Shown: piece after piece, positions 25,539-33,230 of the stretch | Position numbering within the stretch: position 1 is the first letter of the stretch | How the letters are laid out: each line of letters starts with the position of its first letter | Assembly (NCBI GenBank): GCA_044375105.1 | Contig: JBILNK010000026.1 | Coordinates: 1-33,230 of the forward strand | Reading direction: 5' to 3' | Length of the DNA: 33,230 bases | Origin: JBIKLM01 sp044375105 | Lineage (GTDB): Bacteria > Planctomycetota > UBA1135 > GCA-002686595 | The notes under the pieces: generated by a model | Databases searched by the model: none | What the model was told of the DNA's origin: nothing | The model's input: only the letters and a program-made list of their open reading frames with translations | Translations under genes and position numbers: made by a program

Positions 25539-27125
25539 TCAATGACGGAAATGGCGGCGGCCGGTGAAGACCATGGCGGCGCCGAGGGAGTCGCACAGGG
25601 CGGTCACGTCGCGGTCCTTGACCGAACCGCCGGGTTGCAACAGGGCCCGCACGCCGGCGCGGATGGCGAGTTCGGGGCCGTCGGGGAAGGGGAAGAAGGC
25701 ATCGGAAGCGAGCACTGCGCCGCGGCGGCGCTCGCCGGCCTTGTCCAGGGCCAGGCGCACGGAATCGACGCGGCTCATCTGGCCCGCGCCGACGCCCACC
25801 ACCGCGGTCCCCTGGGCCAGCACGATGGCGTTCGACTTGACGTGCTTGGCGACCTTTTCGGCGAACAGGAGCCCCGCGACCTCGGCCGCGCTGGGGGCGC
25901 TCTGCGTCACCACCTGGAGCTCGGCGGCCGGGGTCTCGGCCAGGTCGGGATCCTGCAGCAGGAAGCCGCCGGAGATGGCCTTGAGCTCGAGGCGCGCCCG
26001 CGCCGGCGCGCTGGGCCCGATGCTGCCCACCGCCAGCAAGCGCACGTTCTTGCCCCACTTGGGCTTGGTGGTCAGGAGCTCGAAGGCGTCGTGGGCGAAG
26101 TCGGGCGCCACGATCGCTTCGACGAAGCGCTGCTCGCTGGCCAGGAACTCCGCGGCGGCCCGATCCACCGGGCGGGTCAGCGCCAGCACCGAGCCGAAGG
26201 CCGAGACCGGATCGCCGGCCCAGGCCAGTTCGAGGGCCTGGGCCAGGTCGCGGCCGATCGCCGCGCCGCAGGGGTTGTTGTGTTTGATGACGCAGGCGAA
26301 GGGCTGCTCGAATTCGCAGGCCAGAGCCAGGGCCGCGTCCAGGTCGACGTAGTTGTTGTAGGACAGCGCCTTGCCGTTCAGCACGCGCGCGCCGACCAGG
26401 GAGCCCGCCGGATCCCCGCTGCGATACAGAGCCGCCTGCTGGTGCGGATTCTCGCCGTAGCGCAGCAGCATCTCGCGCTGGCCGGCCAAGCCGAAGCCGC
26501 GCGGGAAGTGCTCGGCCTGCTCGCTGCCGCGCTCGGCCTCGAACAGCCAGCGGGCGATGGCCGAGTCGTAGCGCGCGGTGGTCTCGAAGGCCTCCAGGGC
26601 CAGGCTGCGGCGGGTGGCTTCGGTCAGGCGGCCGCCGGAGAGCTGCAGCTCCTCGAGCACGTCGCCGTAGCGCGCCGGATCGACGACCACGGCCACGTCG
26701 CGGTGGTTCTTGGCCGCCGAGCGCAGCATCGAGGGGCCGCCGATGTCGATCTGCTCGATGGCCTCCTCGCGGCTGACGCCCGGGCGCGCCACGGTGGCCT
26801 CGAAGGGGTACAGGTTGACCACCACCAGGTCGATCGGCTCGATGCCGTGTTCGCGCATCGCGGCCACGTGGGCCGGATCGTCGCGGCGGCCGAGCAGGCC
26901 CCCATGGATCTTGGGATGCAGGGTCTTGACGCGCCCATCCAGCATCTCGGGGAAGCCCGTGTGGGCCGCCACCTCGACCACCGGCAGGCCGGCCTCGCGC
27001 AGGGCGCGCTGGGTGCCGCCGGTGGAGATCAGGCGGATGCCCAGGCCGACCAGGCCGCGGGCGAATTCGATCAGGCCCTGCTTGTCGGACACGCTGAGCA
27101 GGGCGCGCTGGATCGGACGGTTCAT
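25539..27125 (-). CDS. purH: Bifunctional AICAR transformylase / IMP cyclohydrolase
   Basis: The 528-residue enzyme performs the last two steps of IMP synthesis in the cytoplasm. The N-terminal MGS-like cyclohydrolase domain (1-~195) opens with RALLSVSDKQGLIEFA, then LISTGGT, GRVKTLHPKIHGGLL and VVNLYPFE. The transformylase domain has RYGENPHQQAALY, LNGKALSYNNYVDLDAA, the catalytic pair Lys-His in CVIKHNNPCGAA, and SDAFFPFPDG near the end. The C-terminal VFTGRRHFRH is the usual PurH ending. Length matches the family (~525). ATG 27125 follows a C-rich leader (CTCTCACCCGCCC) without Shine-Dalgarno. It lies 234 bases after the beta-barrel lipoprotein gene, with a probable terminator between, so it likely has its own promoter. 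No other purine genes are in the window. Confidence 0.98.
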   Translation of the reverse strand: MNRPIQRALLSVSDKQGLIEFARGLVGLGIRLISTGGTQRALREAGLPVVEVAAHTGFPEMLDGRVKTLHPKIHGGLLGRRDDPAHVAAMREHGIEPIDLVVVNLYPFEATVARPGVSREEAIEQIDIGGPSMLRSAAKNHRDVAVVVDPARYGDVLEELQLSGGRLTEATRRSLALEAFETTARYDSAIARWLFEAERGSEQAEHFPRGFGLAGQREMLLRYGENPHQQAALYRSGDPAGSLVGARVLNGKALSYNNYVDLDAALALACEFEQPFACVIKHNNPCGAAIGRDLAQALELAWAGDPVSAFGSVLALTRPVDRAAAEFLASEQRFVEAIVAPDFAHDAFELLTTKPKWGKNVRLLAVGSIGPSAPARARLELKAISGGFLLQDPDLAETPAAELQVVTQSAPSAAEVAGLLFAEKVAKHVKSNAIVLAQGTAVVGVGAGQMSRVDSVRLALDKAGERRRGAVLASDAFFPFPDGPELAIRAGVRALLQPGGSVKDRDVTALCDSLGAAMVFTGRRHFRH

Positions 27126-27321
27126 GGGCGGGTGAGAGCGCGGGGGGGTAAGCGCCGGGGAGGAAAGCGCGGGGTGGTCTCGATGGGGATCGCCCAGGCA
27201 GCGATCCGAACCGGTGCGCCCGACGGGGTGGCGGTCGAACGCCGGCTGGGCCGGATCGCTGGGCAACTCGGGCTTGGCCCGGCTCGCCTCGGATTCGGCC
27301 GGTGGGCCGCTCGGTGGCTCG

Positions 27322-27347
27322 AAAAGAATCGGGGCGCGGCGCCGATC
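27322..27347 (-). terminator. Probable intrinsic terminator after beta-barrel lipoprotein gene
   Basis: On the minus strand GATCGG pairs with CCGATT (one G-U pair), with a mismatch and two more inner pairs, and CTTTT follows. It starts 12 bases after the stop at 27360. The stem is short, so confidence is moderate. Confidence 0.45.
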
Positions 27348-27359
27348 TTGCTCAGCCTC

Positions 27360-28121
27360 TCACAGGTAGTAGGTCAAGCCCAGGAACAGGATCAGACCCT
27401 TGGGCTCGACCTGGGCCGCCAGGTCGTTGGCCTCGGTCTGGCCCAGGCCGTTGGGCACGTTGAGGGTCACGTCGTCGTCCGAGGTGCCCAGGGGGATCTC
27501 GTAGAACGCGCCCAATTCGAGCGAGAGGCGCCGCGCCAGCAGGTAGCTGGTGCCGATCACCGGGTTGATCGACACGTAGGGATCGCCGGAGAGCGAGATG
27601 CGCTCGATGAATCCCGGCGCGTAGATCACCGTCGCGTCCAGCTCGATCGTGGGCGTGTAGGCGAGATCCAGGCCGCCGAACCAGCGCCAACGGCGGCCTG
27701 GCCCGAAGGGCTCGGCCCACCAGCGCGTGGTCAGCAGGTAGTGGAGCGAGGTGTACTCGTCGCCATCGAGGGTGGCCGAAAGCGGCGCGGTCGGCTGGGG
27801 GTCGAAGGAGCGCGCCTCGACGATCAATCCGACCGAGAAATCATCCTCGACGAAATAGTTGTATTTGAGCGCGCCGCCGCCGATCGGATCCAGGTCGGCG
27901 GTCGCAGCGCCGCTGCCCAGGTCGGGATTTCCCGATTGATCGTCCAGCAGCACCTTGGCTTCGTATTCGGCCCAGCCGGTCGAAGCCCCCAGCGCGTGGG
28001 TGCCGGCCTGGATCTCGCTCCAGGGGTCGGTGCCGACGGGCGCGCTCAGGCCCGCGCAGCCGAGCAGGCCCAGCGGGATCAGCGGGAGGGCCAGGAGGGC
28101 GCGGAGGCGAGTCGGGGGCAT
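27360..28121 (-). CDS. Lipoprotein with outer-membrane beta-barrel-like domain
   Basis: The 253-residue protein has a signal peptide with lipobox LLGC (Cys22). From about residue 50 to the end, alternating hydrophobic strands (WAEYEAKVLLDD, ALKYNYFVEDDFSVGLIVEARSF, YTSLHYLLTTRWW, RWFGGLDLAYTPT) and a final strand GLILFLGLTYYL ending in aromatic and Leu residues resemble a small outer-membrane beta-barrel. A lipid anchor and a barrel in one chain is unusual but known. The role is unknown; structure, porin-like or lipid-handling functions are possible. The gene is divergent from the VolA-like lipase gene 336 bases away, which may reflect shared envelope regulation. The ATG follows GCCCTGCC without Shine-Dalgarno. 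Confidence 0.75.
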   Translation of the reverse strand: MPPTRLRALLALPLIPLGLLGCAGLSAPVGTDPWSEIQAGTHALGASTGWAEYEAKVLLDDQSGNPDLGSGAATADLDPIGGGALKYNYFVEDDFSVGLIVEARSFDPQPTAPLSATLDGDEYTSLHYLLTTRWWAEPFGPGRRWRWFGGLDLAYTPTIELDATVIYAPGFIERISLSGDPYVSINPVIGTSYLLARRLSLELGAFYEIPLGTSDDDVTLNVPNGLGQTEANDLAAQVEPKGLILFLGLTYYL

Positions 28122-28163
28122 GGCAGGGCTTCGAGGGCGCGCCTGCGGATGGGCGCGCGGGGC

Positions 28164-28169
28164 ATGCTA
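28164..28169 (-). promoter_or_regulatory. Candidate -10 hexamer (GC-TAGCAT) for barrel lipoprotein gene
   Basis: Minus-strand GGGCTAGCATGCC places TAGCAT (four of six to TATAAT) 42 bases before the ATG at 28121. TGGCGG at 17 bases is a weak -35. Confidence 0.3.
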
Positions 28170-28426
28170 GCCCCCGCGGGCCCGCGCCGCCACGCGGCGC
28201 CGAGCGGCGGATCGCGTGCAGCGCTGCGCGCCCGGAAGCAGGCGCTCCGGGCCCTCGTCGGCGGCGGAGCGCGCTCGTCATGCGGGGATCGAGCCGCGCG
28301 GACTCCGGGAGCTGCAGCGGGACGGGGATGCGGGGCAACGTCGGTCCCGCGGGGCGCGCGGCTGGGCGCCGGCGGGGCTCCCAGGGCTGACCGGGAGCGG
28401 GCCGAAGTCCGGCACGACGCCGCTGC

Positions 28427-28432
28427 TAGGAT
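28427..28432 (+). promoter_or_regulatory. Candidate extended -10 (TGC-TAGGAT) for lipase gene
   Basis: TGCTAGGAT has the TGn extension and four of six matches to TATAAT. It lies 25 bases before the ATG at 28458, predicting a leader of about 20 bases. The -35 position reads GAAGTC, a poor match. Confidence 0.4.
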
Positions 28433-28457
28433 TCGGCCTCGATTCCCCACGCTGCCC

Positions 28458-30626
28458 ATGCACTCCGTCTCCAGATTGGCGCTGATCCTGGTCCTCGGCG
28501 GCGCGTCCGCTTGCACCGAGAGCTCGACCCTCGAGACCACCGTGCTCGGCACCACGGCGATCTACTCGCCGACCACCGGCGACCTCCCGCTGCCGAACGA
28601 CCTGCTGTTCCTGGGTTCCCTCGACGGCACCCTGAACCCGCCGCTGCCGACCGATCCGGGCCAGGCCGCGGTCGCGGCGGCCCTCTCGAGCCTGGACGGC
28701 TGGTCGCCCGTGGCGCGCTGGACGCTGGCCTTCTCGGCGCCGATCGATGCGAGCACGATCGTGCCGGGCCAGACCCTGCGCGCCTTCCGGGTCAGCACCG
28801 CGACGACCCAGGTGCCGATCGGGGGGCCGGTCAGCGCCGTATTGGCGGAGCTCGACGGCACCCTGGCCGATCCGCTGAGCGGTCTGCCGCTCGATCCCGG
28901 CGCGGACTTCCTGGTGCGCGTGCCGGCCGACGGCCGTTCGATCGAGATGCTGCCGCTGCGGCCCCTGGCGCCGGAGAGCAGCTACACGGTCCACCTGTTC
29001 GGCGCGGTCTTGGACGCGGAGGGCGACCCGGTGACGCGCTCGGTGGTCTACGCAGCCGCGGCCCAGAGCCAGCCCCTCTCGCCCTTCGATCCGCTGGCCC
29101 CGGTGCAAGCCCTGGTGCTGGCCATGCACGCCGCCGCCGCCAGCCAGGGCATCCCGCCGGATTCGATCCTGGTCTCCACGCAGTTCACGACCCAGTCGAT
29201 CAACGGCGTGCTCTCCGCCGCGGCCAGCGCGCAAGCGGGCGGCGAGGCCGCGCTGATCGCCGCCCTGGGCGCCAACCCGAACGTGGTCATCGATTCCACG
29301 ACGCCCAACCCGGCCTGGTCGCCGAGCCTGGGCGCTGTCTGGCAGCAGATCGGCGACACGGGCAGCCTGATCGGCTCGCCCGCCAACGCCGCCCAGGCCT
29401 GGCAGGGCAGCCTGACCCTGCCCTACCTGCTGGGCAGCGCGGCCCCCGGCGGTGCAGCGCCGACCGACCTGTCGAGCGACGCCAGCGTGCTGAGCACCCG
29501 CTGGCGCTCACGCTACGCAGCGGACGAGGACGACCTGGACCTGCACCCCACGCGCTTCAACCCGCTGCCGCTGGTCCGTTCCGCGGCCGAGGTGCCCGTG
29601 CTGCTGAGCGTGCCCAAGACCCCCAAGCCGCCCGGCGGCTGGCCCGTGGTCGTGTTCCAGCACGGCATCACCCGGGCGCGGGCGGACCTGCTGGCCGTTG
29701 CGGACGTCTTGGCCTTTTCGGGCTTCGCCGTGGTCGGCATCGACCTGCCGCTGCACGGCCTCGAGAGCGGCGACCCGCTGTTCGTGGGCTATGGGGCGAC
29801 CGGGGCCCGCGAGCGGACCTTCGGCCTGGACCTGGCCGACAACAGCAGCGGCGCGTCGGGCCCCGACGGCCTGCCGGAGCCCTCCGGCTTTCACTTCCTG
29901 AACCTGGCCAACCTGGCCGTGGCGCGCGACAACCTGCGCCAGGGAGCCCTCGATCAGCTCGCGCTGGTGCGCACCCTCGGCGCCCTCGACTACGACGGCG
30001 GCGGCCCCGATCTGGACGCAACGGACCTGCACTTCGTGGGCCATTCCCTCGGGGCGATCACCGGCGCGGTCTCCCTGGCCCTCGGCGGCGATTTCGAGTC
30101 CGCGACCCTGGCCATGCCCGGCGGCGGCATCGCGGGCCTGCTGGCCGGCTCGGGGGTCTACGGCCCGGTGCTGGAAGCGGCCCTGGCGGACTTCGGCATC
30201 AACCCGGGCAGCGCCGCCTTCGAGGCCTTCCTGGCCAGCGCCCAAACGGTCGTGGATTCCGGCGATCCGCTGAACCACGCCGCCGCCCTGGCCGCCGGCC
30301 CGCTGCCGATCCACCTGATCGAGATCGTGGGGCAGAGCGGCGTGAGCCCCTCGGACCAGACCATCCCCAACAGCGTGGCCGGGCGACCGCTGTCCGGCAC
30401 GGAACCGCTGATCGCCGCCCTGGGGCTCGCTCCGATCACGGCCTCGACGATCGACCCGGCGGGCATCCGCGGGGCCGTGCGCTTCAGCGCCGGCGACCAC
30501 GCCTCGATCCTGCTGCCCACGGCTTCGGCCGCGGCGACCAACGAGATCCAGTCCCAGGTGGTCGAATTCGCGCTGACCAACGGCCAATCGCTGTCGATCA
30601 CAGACCCGGGAGTGATCGTGCCCTGA
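28458..30626 (+). CDS. VolA/Pla-1/cef-type extracellular lipase lipoprotein
   Basis: The 722-residue protein has a short signal peptide ending in SAC (Cys19), so it is probably a lipoprotein, though the lipobox lacks Leu at -3. The N-terminal ~330 residues match the pattern of the bacterial virulence-factor lipase N-terminal domain (PLPNDLLFLGSLDGTLN, then a beta-rich Ig-like part). The C-terminal alpha/beta-hydrolase domain begins about residue 380 (PVVVFQHGITRARADLLAVAD). The nucleophile elbow VGHSLGAITG gives Ser530, and His681 in SAGDHASILLP is the likely catalytic His. The family includes Vibrio VolA, a surface-exposed lysophospholipase. It should cleave lipids outside the cell to feed on fatty acids, by inference. 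A 9-bp hairpin follows the stop by 23 bases. Confidence 0.88.
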   Translation: MHSVSRLALILVLGGASACTESSTLETTVLGTTAIYSPTTGDLPLPNDLLFLGSLDGTLNPPLPTDPGQAAVAAALSSLDGWSPVARWTLAFSAPIDASTIVPGQTLRAFRVSTATTQVPIGGPVSAVLAELDGTLADPLSGLPLDPGADFLVRVPADGRSIEMLPLRPLAPESSYTVHLFGAVLDAEGDPVTRSVVYAAAAQSQPLSPFDPLAPVQALVLAMHAAAASQGIPPDSILVSTQFTTQSINGVLSAAASAQAGGEAALIAALGANPNVVIDSTTPNPAWSPSLGAVWQQIGDTGSLIGSPANAAQAWQGSLTLPYLLGSAAPGGAAPTDLSSDASVLSTRWRSRYAADEDDLDLHPTRFNPLPLVRSAAEVPVLLSVPKTPKPPGGWPVVVFQHGITRARADLLAVADVLAFSGFAVVGIDLPLHGLESGDPLFVGYGATGARERTFGLDLADNSSGASGPDGLPEPSGFHFLNLANLAVARDNLRQGALDQLALVRTLGALDYDGGGPDLDATDLHFVGHSLGAITGAVSLALGGDFESATLAMPGGGIAGLLAGSGVYGPVLEAALADFGINPGSAAFEAFLASAQTVVDSGDPLNHAAALAAGPLPIHLIEIVGQSGVSPSDQTIPNSVAGRPLSGTEPLIAALGLAPITASTIDPAGIRGAVRFSAGDHASILLPTASAAATNEIQSQVVEFALTNGQSLSITDPGVIVP

Positions 30627-30648
30627 GCGGCGCGGAACCCCGCGAGCG

Positions 30649-30688
30649 GCGGACCCGACAGCCGAGAGCGGCCCGGCGCCGGGTCCGC
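30649..30688 (+). repeat. Hairpin after lipase gene
   Basis: GCGGACCCG (30649-30657) and CGGGTCCGC (30680-30688) are perfectly complementary around a 22-base loop that contains GCCG/CGGC. It begins 23 bases after the stop, with no T-tract. Confidence 0.45.
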
Positions 30689-30801
30689 GGGCGGCCATGC
30701 AGCCTGGGTTCGCAGGGGCGCGCCGCTCCCAACCGCTGCGCCAGCGGCCCGGAGGATGCCCCGCGCCGCCCCGGCGCGGCGCCGACCAAGCCGCCGACGG
30801 C

Positions 30802-30807
30802 TAAACT
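30802..30807 (+). promoter_or_regulatory. Candidate -10 hexamer (GC-TAAACT) for methyltransferase gene
   Basis: GGCTAAACTGG gives TAAACT, four of six to TATAAT, 44 bases before the ATG at 30851. No -35 match is seen. The leader would be about 37 bases and C-rich. Confidence 0.3.
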
Positions 30808-30850
30808 GGCTCGGCCGCGCGCCGACGGTCCACGCGCCCCGCCCTCCCCC

Positions 30851-31498
30851 ATGCCGAGCATCGAAGAAAACCGCGACTTCTGGGGTCGGGGCTACCACTG
30901 GAAGGATCTCGGCGAAGAGTGGGGCCCCAAGGACCCGCGCTGGAAGGCCACCATCCTGGAGCTGGCCGTCGAGCCCTATCTGAAGCCCGGGGCGCGGGCC
31001 CTCGAGATCGGCCCGGGCGGCGGGCGCTTCACCGAAGAACTCCTGCGCCGCGGGCCGAGCCGGCTGACCCTGGTGGATCTGGCCGAGAAGTGCCTGGAGA
31101 TGTGCCGTCAGCGCTTCGGGCCCGAGCCGCGGCTCGCTTACCTGCTCGGAGACGGGCGCTCGCTGGCCGGCGTGCCCGATGCTTCGATCGACTTCTGCTT
31201 CAGCTTCGACGTGTTCGTGCACATCGAGAAGCCCGAGCTCGAGGCCTATTTCGCCGAGCTCCAGCGCGTGCTGGTGCCCGGCGGCGTGGCCTCGATCCAC
31301 TACGCCACCATCGATCGCGCGGACCCCAGCATCGACCCGGACCCGCGCATCGGCTGGCGCGCGGACTACCGCTCCGGCGACATGCAGGCGCTGCTCGCGC
31401 GGCTCGGCCTCGAGCCGTTGCTCGACTTCTACCACCCGCACCTCTCCTGCGGGAATTCCTCGCTGGTCAGCTTCCGAAAACCCGCTGCGCGGGTTTGA
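30851..31498 (+). CDS. Class I SAM-dependent methyltransferase
   Basis: The 215-residue cytoplasmic protein has SAM-binding motif I LEIGPGGGRFTE (51-62), an acidic residue ending strand 2 (LVDLAEK, Asp76), a GDGRSL motif II region (100-105) and FDVFVHIEKPELEAYFAEL followed by VLVPGGVA, the post-motif typical of the Methyltransf_11/23 families. The N-terminal NRDFWGRGYHW...GEEWG is a short cap. The substrate cannot be read from the sequence; small molecules, lipids or surface sugars are possible. The last codons form a perfect 8-bp hairpin (AAACCCGC/GCGGGTTT), so transcription may end at the stop codon. The ATG follows CCCTCCCCC with no Shine-Dalgarno. It converges on the glycosyltransferase-like gene. 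Confidence 0.88.
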   Translation: MPSIEENRDFWGRGYHWKDLGEEWGPKDPRWKATILELAVEPYLKPGARALEIGPGGGRFTEELLRRGPSRLTLVDLAEKCLEMCRQRFGPEPRLAYLLGDGRSLAGVPDASIDFCFSFDVFVHIEKPELEAYFAELQRVLVPGGVASIHYATIDRADPSIDPDPRIGWRADYRSGDMQALLARLGLEPLLDFYHPHLSCGNSSLVSFRKPAARV

Positions 31499-31558
31499 GC
31501 AGCCCGGCGTTCCGGTCTCACGGGGGGCGCTGCGAAACGAAGTGGGAACCCGGGCTGC
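31478..31558. terminator. Double hairpin at convergent gene ends
   Basis: The first hairpin, AAACCCGC-TGC-GCGGGTTT (31478-31496), overlaps the last codons and first stop base of the methyltransferase gene. The second pairs 31499-31513 with 31545-31558: 14 pairs with one bulged C and a 31-base loop. A-rich and T-rich flanks on the first would let it work on both strands. T-tracts are only three long. Confidence 0.55.
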
Positions 31559-31577
31559 GCGCGGGCCTCTGCAAGCT

Positions 31578-33230
31578 TCAACGCGGGCCCAAGTCGGCGA
31601 GGCGCAGCAGCGGCCAAGGCCCTGCGGCGGCCGGCTCGACCACGAAGCGGCGTTCGAGCTCCGCTTCGAAAGCGATCGCCAGGGCCGACAGGAGCGGATC
31701 GAGGTCGGGCCTGCGCAGGAAGCGCGCGTCGACCAGGATCCGGGCGGCGAATCCGGGCCACAGGCGCTCGAGGTCGTCGCACAGCTCGCGCGCCAGCTCG
31801 GCGGGATCGCGGCCGGCGGCCAGGGCCGCTTCGCAGCGCAGGGCCGCGTTGAATTCGCGCACCCCCGGGACGTCGAGCCCGATCGGCTGCCGCCGCGGAT
31901 CGAAAGAGAGCAGCAGGCCGGCGGCGGAGCCTTGGGCCGCGACGGCCGCTGCGCGCTGAGCGCGCGCTTCGGCGCGCTCCAGGGCGCGCCAGGCTTGGTT
32001 GTCGCGCCAGCCCGACCAGGCCACCCAGGGCAGCAGGGCCAGCGGCAGCAGCAGCCGGCCGCGCGCGCTGCGGAAGAGGGCCGCCCCGCCCCGGGCGGCC
32101 AGCTCGCCGAGGGGCAGCAGCAGCCCGAGCAGGTAGCCGCCGGCGTTGGGCACCGCCCAGAGCGCCGTGAAGCCGAGCAGGGGCGCGATCCACAGCAGCG
32201 TGGCCAGGCCTCTGCTCGCCGGCCCGCGGCGGGACAGGGCGAGCGCCCCCAGCGCGATCGGCAGCCAGGGCAGGTAGCCCAGCGGCACGAGCAAGTCCGC
32301 TTCGATCCAGCCCCAGCTCGGCCCGCGCGCATCGCGGCGGATCTGATCCAGGATCTGGTCGATCGCGCCGGCCAGTCCCCCTCCCCAGTGGCCCGCGGCG
32401 CTGCCGGCCAGGCTGGCCAGCCAGGCCAGCAGCAGCAGCAACGGCAGCACCAGCCAGAGCTGCACGGCGCTCAGCGGACTCGAACGCATCGGCACGCCGC
32501 GCGGGTCCCTGGTTTCCTTGCCAGGGGTGGGCGGGCCAAGGGCCTCTAGACCGTCGGGCGGGGCGGGATCGCTGGCGCTTGGGTCGCTGATTTCCGGGCC
32601 GATGCGCCCGCGCGGATCGGCGGCGCAGCAGCGGCACAGGGCCCACCAGCCCGGCAAGAGCAGCGCGGCTGTCAGGTGGCTGGCGGCCAAAGCCAGGAAG
32701 GCCAGCGCCGCCAGGGGCAGCGCCAGGGTCGGGCGCGCCCAGGGCAACTGGCAGACCAGCAGGGCGCAAAGGCCGACCACGCCCGCATGCAGGGCGTGCA
32801 CTTCGATGGTCGTGGCAAAGAACCAAACCAGCGGCGAAAAGGCGAACAACAGGCTCCAGCACAGGGCCACCGAGCGCTCGACCGTGCGGCAGAGCCAGAG
32901 GAACAGAGCCGCGATCGAAAGCGCCCCGGGCAGCCAGGACGCCGCCCACAGGGGACCGTAGGGCCAGGCCTCCCCCGGCAGCGCTGCCAGGGCGCGCACG
33001 ACCGGCAGGTACAGCGGATGGGGCCAGGAGCTGCCCGGGTCCCATTCGAGCTGCGGACCGAGACCGAAGCCGTCGTTCCACAGCCAGCGCTGGCGCGTGG
33101 CCCTGTAGATCAGCGCCAGCCCGAGGCCGATCAGCAGCGCCAGGCCCCCATCCAGGGCGCAGAGGGCCGTCGGCGCAGGGCGCGGCGCGGCGTGGCTGGC
33201 CGCTGCTGCCCGCCGCGCTGCGCCCCCGGC
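31578..33230 (-). CDS. Polytopic glycosyltransferase-like membrane protein (5' partial)
   Basis: The frame stays open to the window end, so the start lies beyond base 33230; 550 residues are visible. About ten hydrophobic helices are seen. The segment WNDGFGLGPQLEWDPGSSWPHPLYLPVV near the N-terminus resembles the first periplasmic loop of DUF2723/PMT-like C-superfamily glycosyltransferases, with HPLYLP matching their 'HPPGYPLY'-like motif. A ~50-residue Pro/Asp-rich loop (CAADPRGRIGPEISDPS...) splits the helices. The C-terminal ~130 residues are soluble. Such enzymes usually move sugars from lipid carriers to proteins or lipids; the substrate is unknown. The identity is inferred from topology and one motif, so an O-antigen ligase-like or other polytopic protein is possible. 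No start codon is needed within the window. Confidence 0.7.
   Translation of the reverse strand, partial: AGGAARRAAAASHAAPRPAPTALCALDGGLALLIGLGLALIYRATRQRWLWNDGFGLGPQLEWDPGSSWPHPLYLPVVRALAALPGEAWPYGPLWAASWLPGALSIAALFLWLCRTVERSVALCWSLLFAFSPLVWFFATTIEVHALHAGVVGLCALLVCQLPWARPTLALPLAALAFLALAASHLTAALLLPGWWALCRCCAADPRGRIGPEISDPSASDPAPPDGLEALGPPTPGKETRDPRGVPMRSSPLSAVQLWLVLPLLLLLAWLASLAGSAAGHWGGGLAGAIDQILDQIRRDARGPSWGWIEADLLVPLGYLPWLPIALGALALSRRGPASRGLATLLWIAPLLGFTALWAVPNAGGYLLGLLLPLGELAARGGAALFRSARGRLLLPLALLPWVAWSGWRDNQAWRALERAEARAQRAAAVAAQGSAAGLLLSFDPRRQPIGLDVPGVREFNAALRCEAALAAGRDPAELARELCDDLERLWPGFAARILVDARFLRRPDLDPLLSALAIAFEAELERRFVVEPAAAGPWPLLRLADLGPR

Larger units (their letters stand above)
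28122..28457. other. Divergent promoter region, barrel lipoprotein / lipase genes
   Basis: No gene is seen in these 336 bases. Candidate -10 elements occur near both ends (28164-28169 on the minus strand, 28427-28432 on the plus strand). The middle is high-G+C with short inverted repeats such as GCGGCG/CGCCGC variants, and I see no clear operator. Confidence 0.5.

Overview
The window is about 70% G+C and reads as chromosomal DNA of a free-living, diderm, secretion-rich bacterium. The best guess is a planctomycete of the lineage with many secreted 'FGPGC' and beta-helix proteins; a myxobacterium-like deltaproteobacterium is the main alternative. The grounds are the C-terminal domain of the first protein, the secreted beta-helix protein, lipoproteins with clear lipoboxes, an ECF sigma/zinc-finger anti-sigma/small membrane protein operon, and a GspL/PilM-N-type protein. 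This placement rests on family memory, not on a search. I see no rRNA, tRNA, CRISPR array, insertion sequence, phage gene or integrase. Composition is even from end to end, so I read this as core genome and not an island.

Layout. Positions 1-3445 (+): the 3' end of a secreted protein gene, a class-I glutamine-amidotransferase hydrolase (PuuD-like), and a two-helix membrane protein of unknown function. A 585-base leader region holds a candidate promoter and a strong intrinsic terminator ahead of carB (4031-7282, no carA nearby). An atypical SDR-like protein and a type II NADH dehydrogenase with a proline-rich insert follow. Positions 10506-17697 (-), in transcription order: bifunctional ribBA; ECF sigma, anti-sigma and a small CpxP-like protein; a GspL/PilM-N fusion, a PilO/GspM-like protein and an HTTM-like/DCC-thioredoxin fusion. 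Positions 17890-20061 (+): a HEAT-repeat/cyclophilin lipoprotein. Positions 20213-21454 (-): a secreted beta-helix protein. Positions 21774-23027 (+): a coiled-coil serine protease. Positions 23223-28121 (-), in transcription order: a beta-barrel lipoprotein, purH, a small membrane protein and a class V aminotransferase. Positions 28458-31498 (+): a VolA-type lipase lipoprotein and a methyltransferase. Positions 31578-33230 (-): a polytopic glycosyltransferase-like protein cut by the window end.

Two themes run through the window. One is core biosynthesis (carbamoyl phosphate, purine, riboflavin, respiratory NADH oxidation). The other is cell-envelope work: lipoproteins, secreted proteins, an envelope-stress-type sigma switch, and inner-membrane parts of a secretion or pilus machine. 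At the nucleotide level many start codons lack a Shine-Dalgarno sequence and follow C-rich leaders, a CTA-type -10-like hexamer recurs before genes, and gene ends carry GC-rich hairpins without U-tracts. The most testable oddity is the terminator in the carB leader. I did not find a clear new defence, mobile or RNA-guided system; the candidates below are mostly unusual fusions and regulatory structures.
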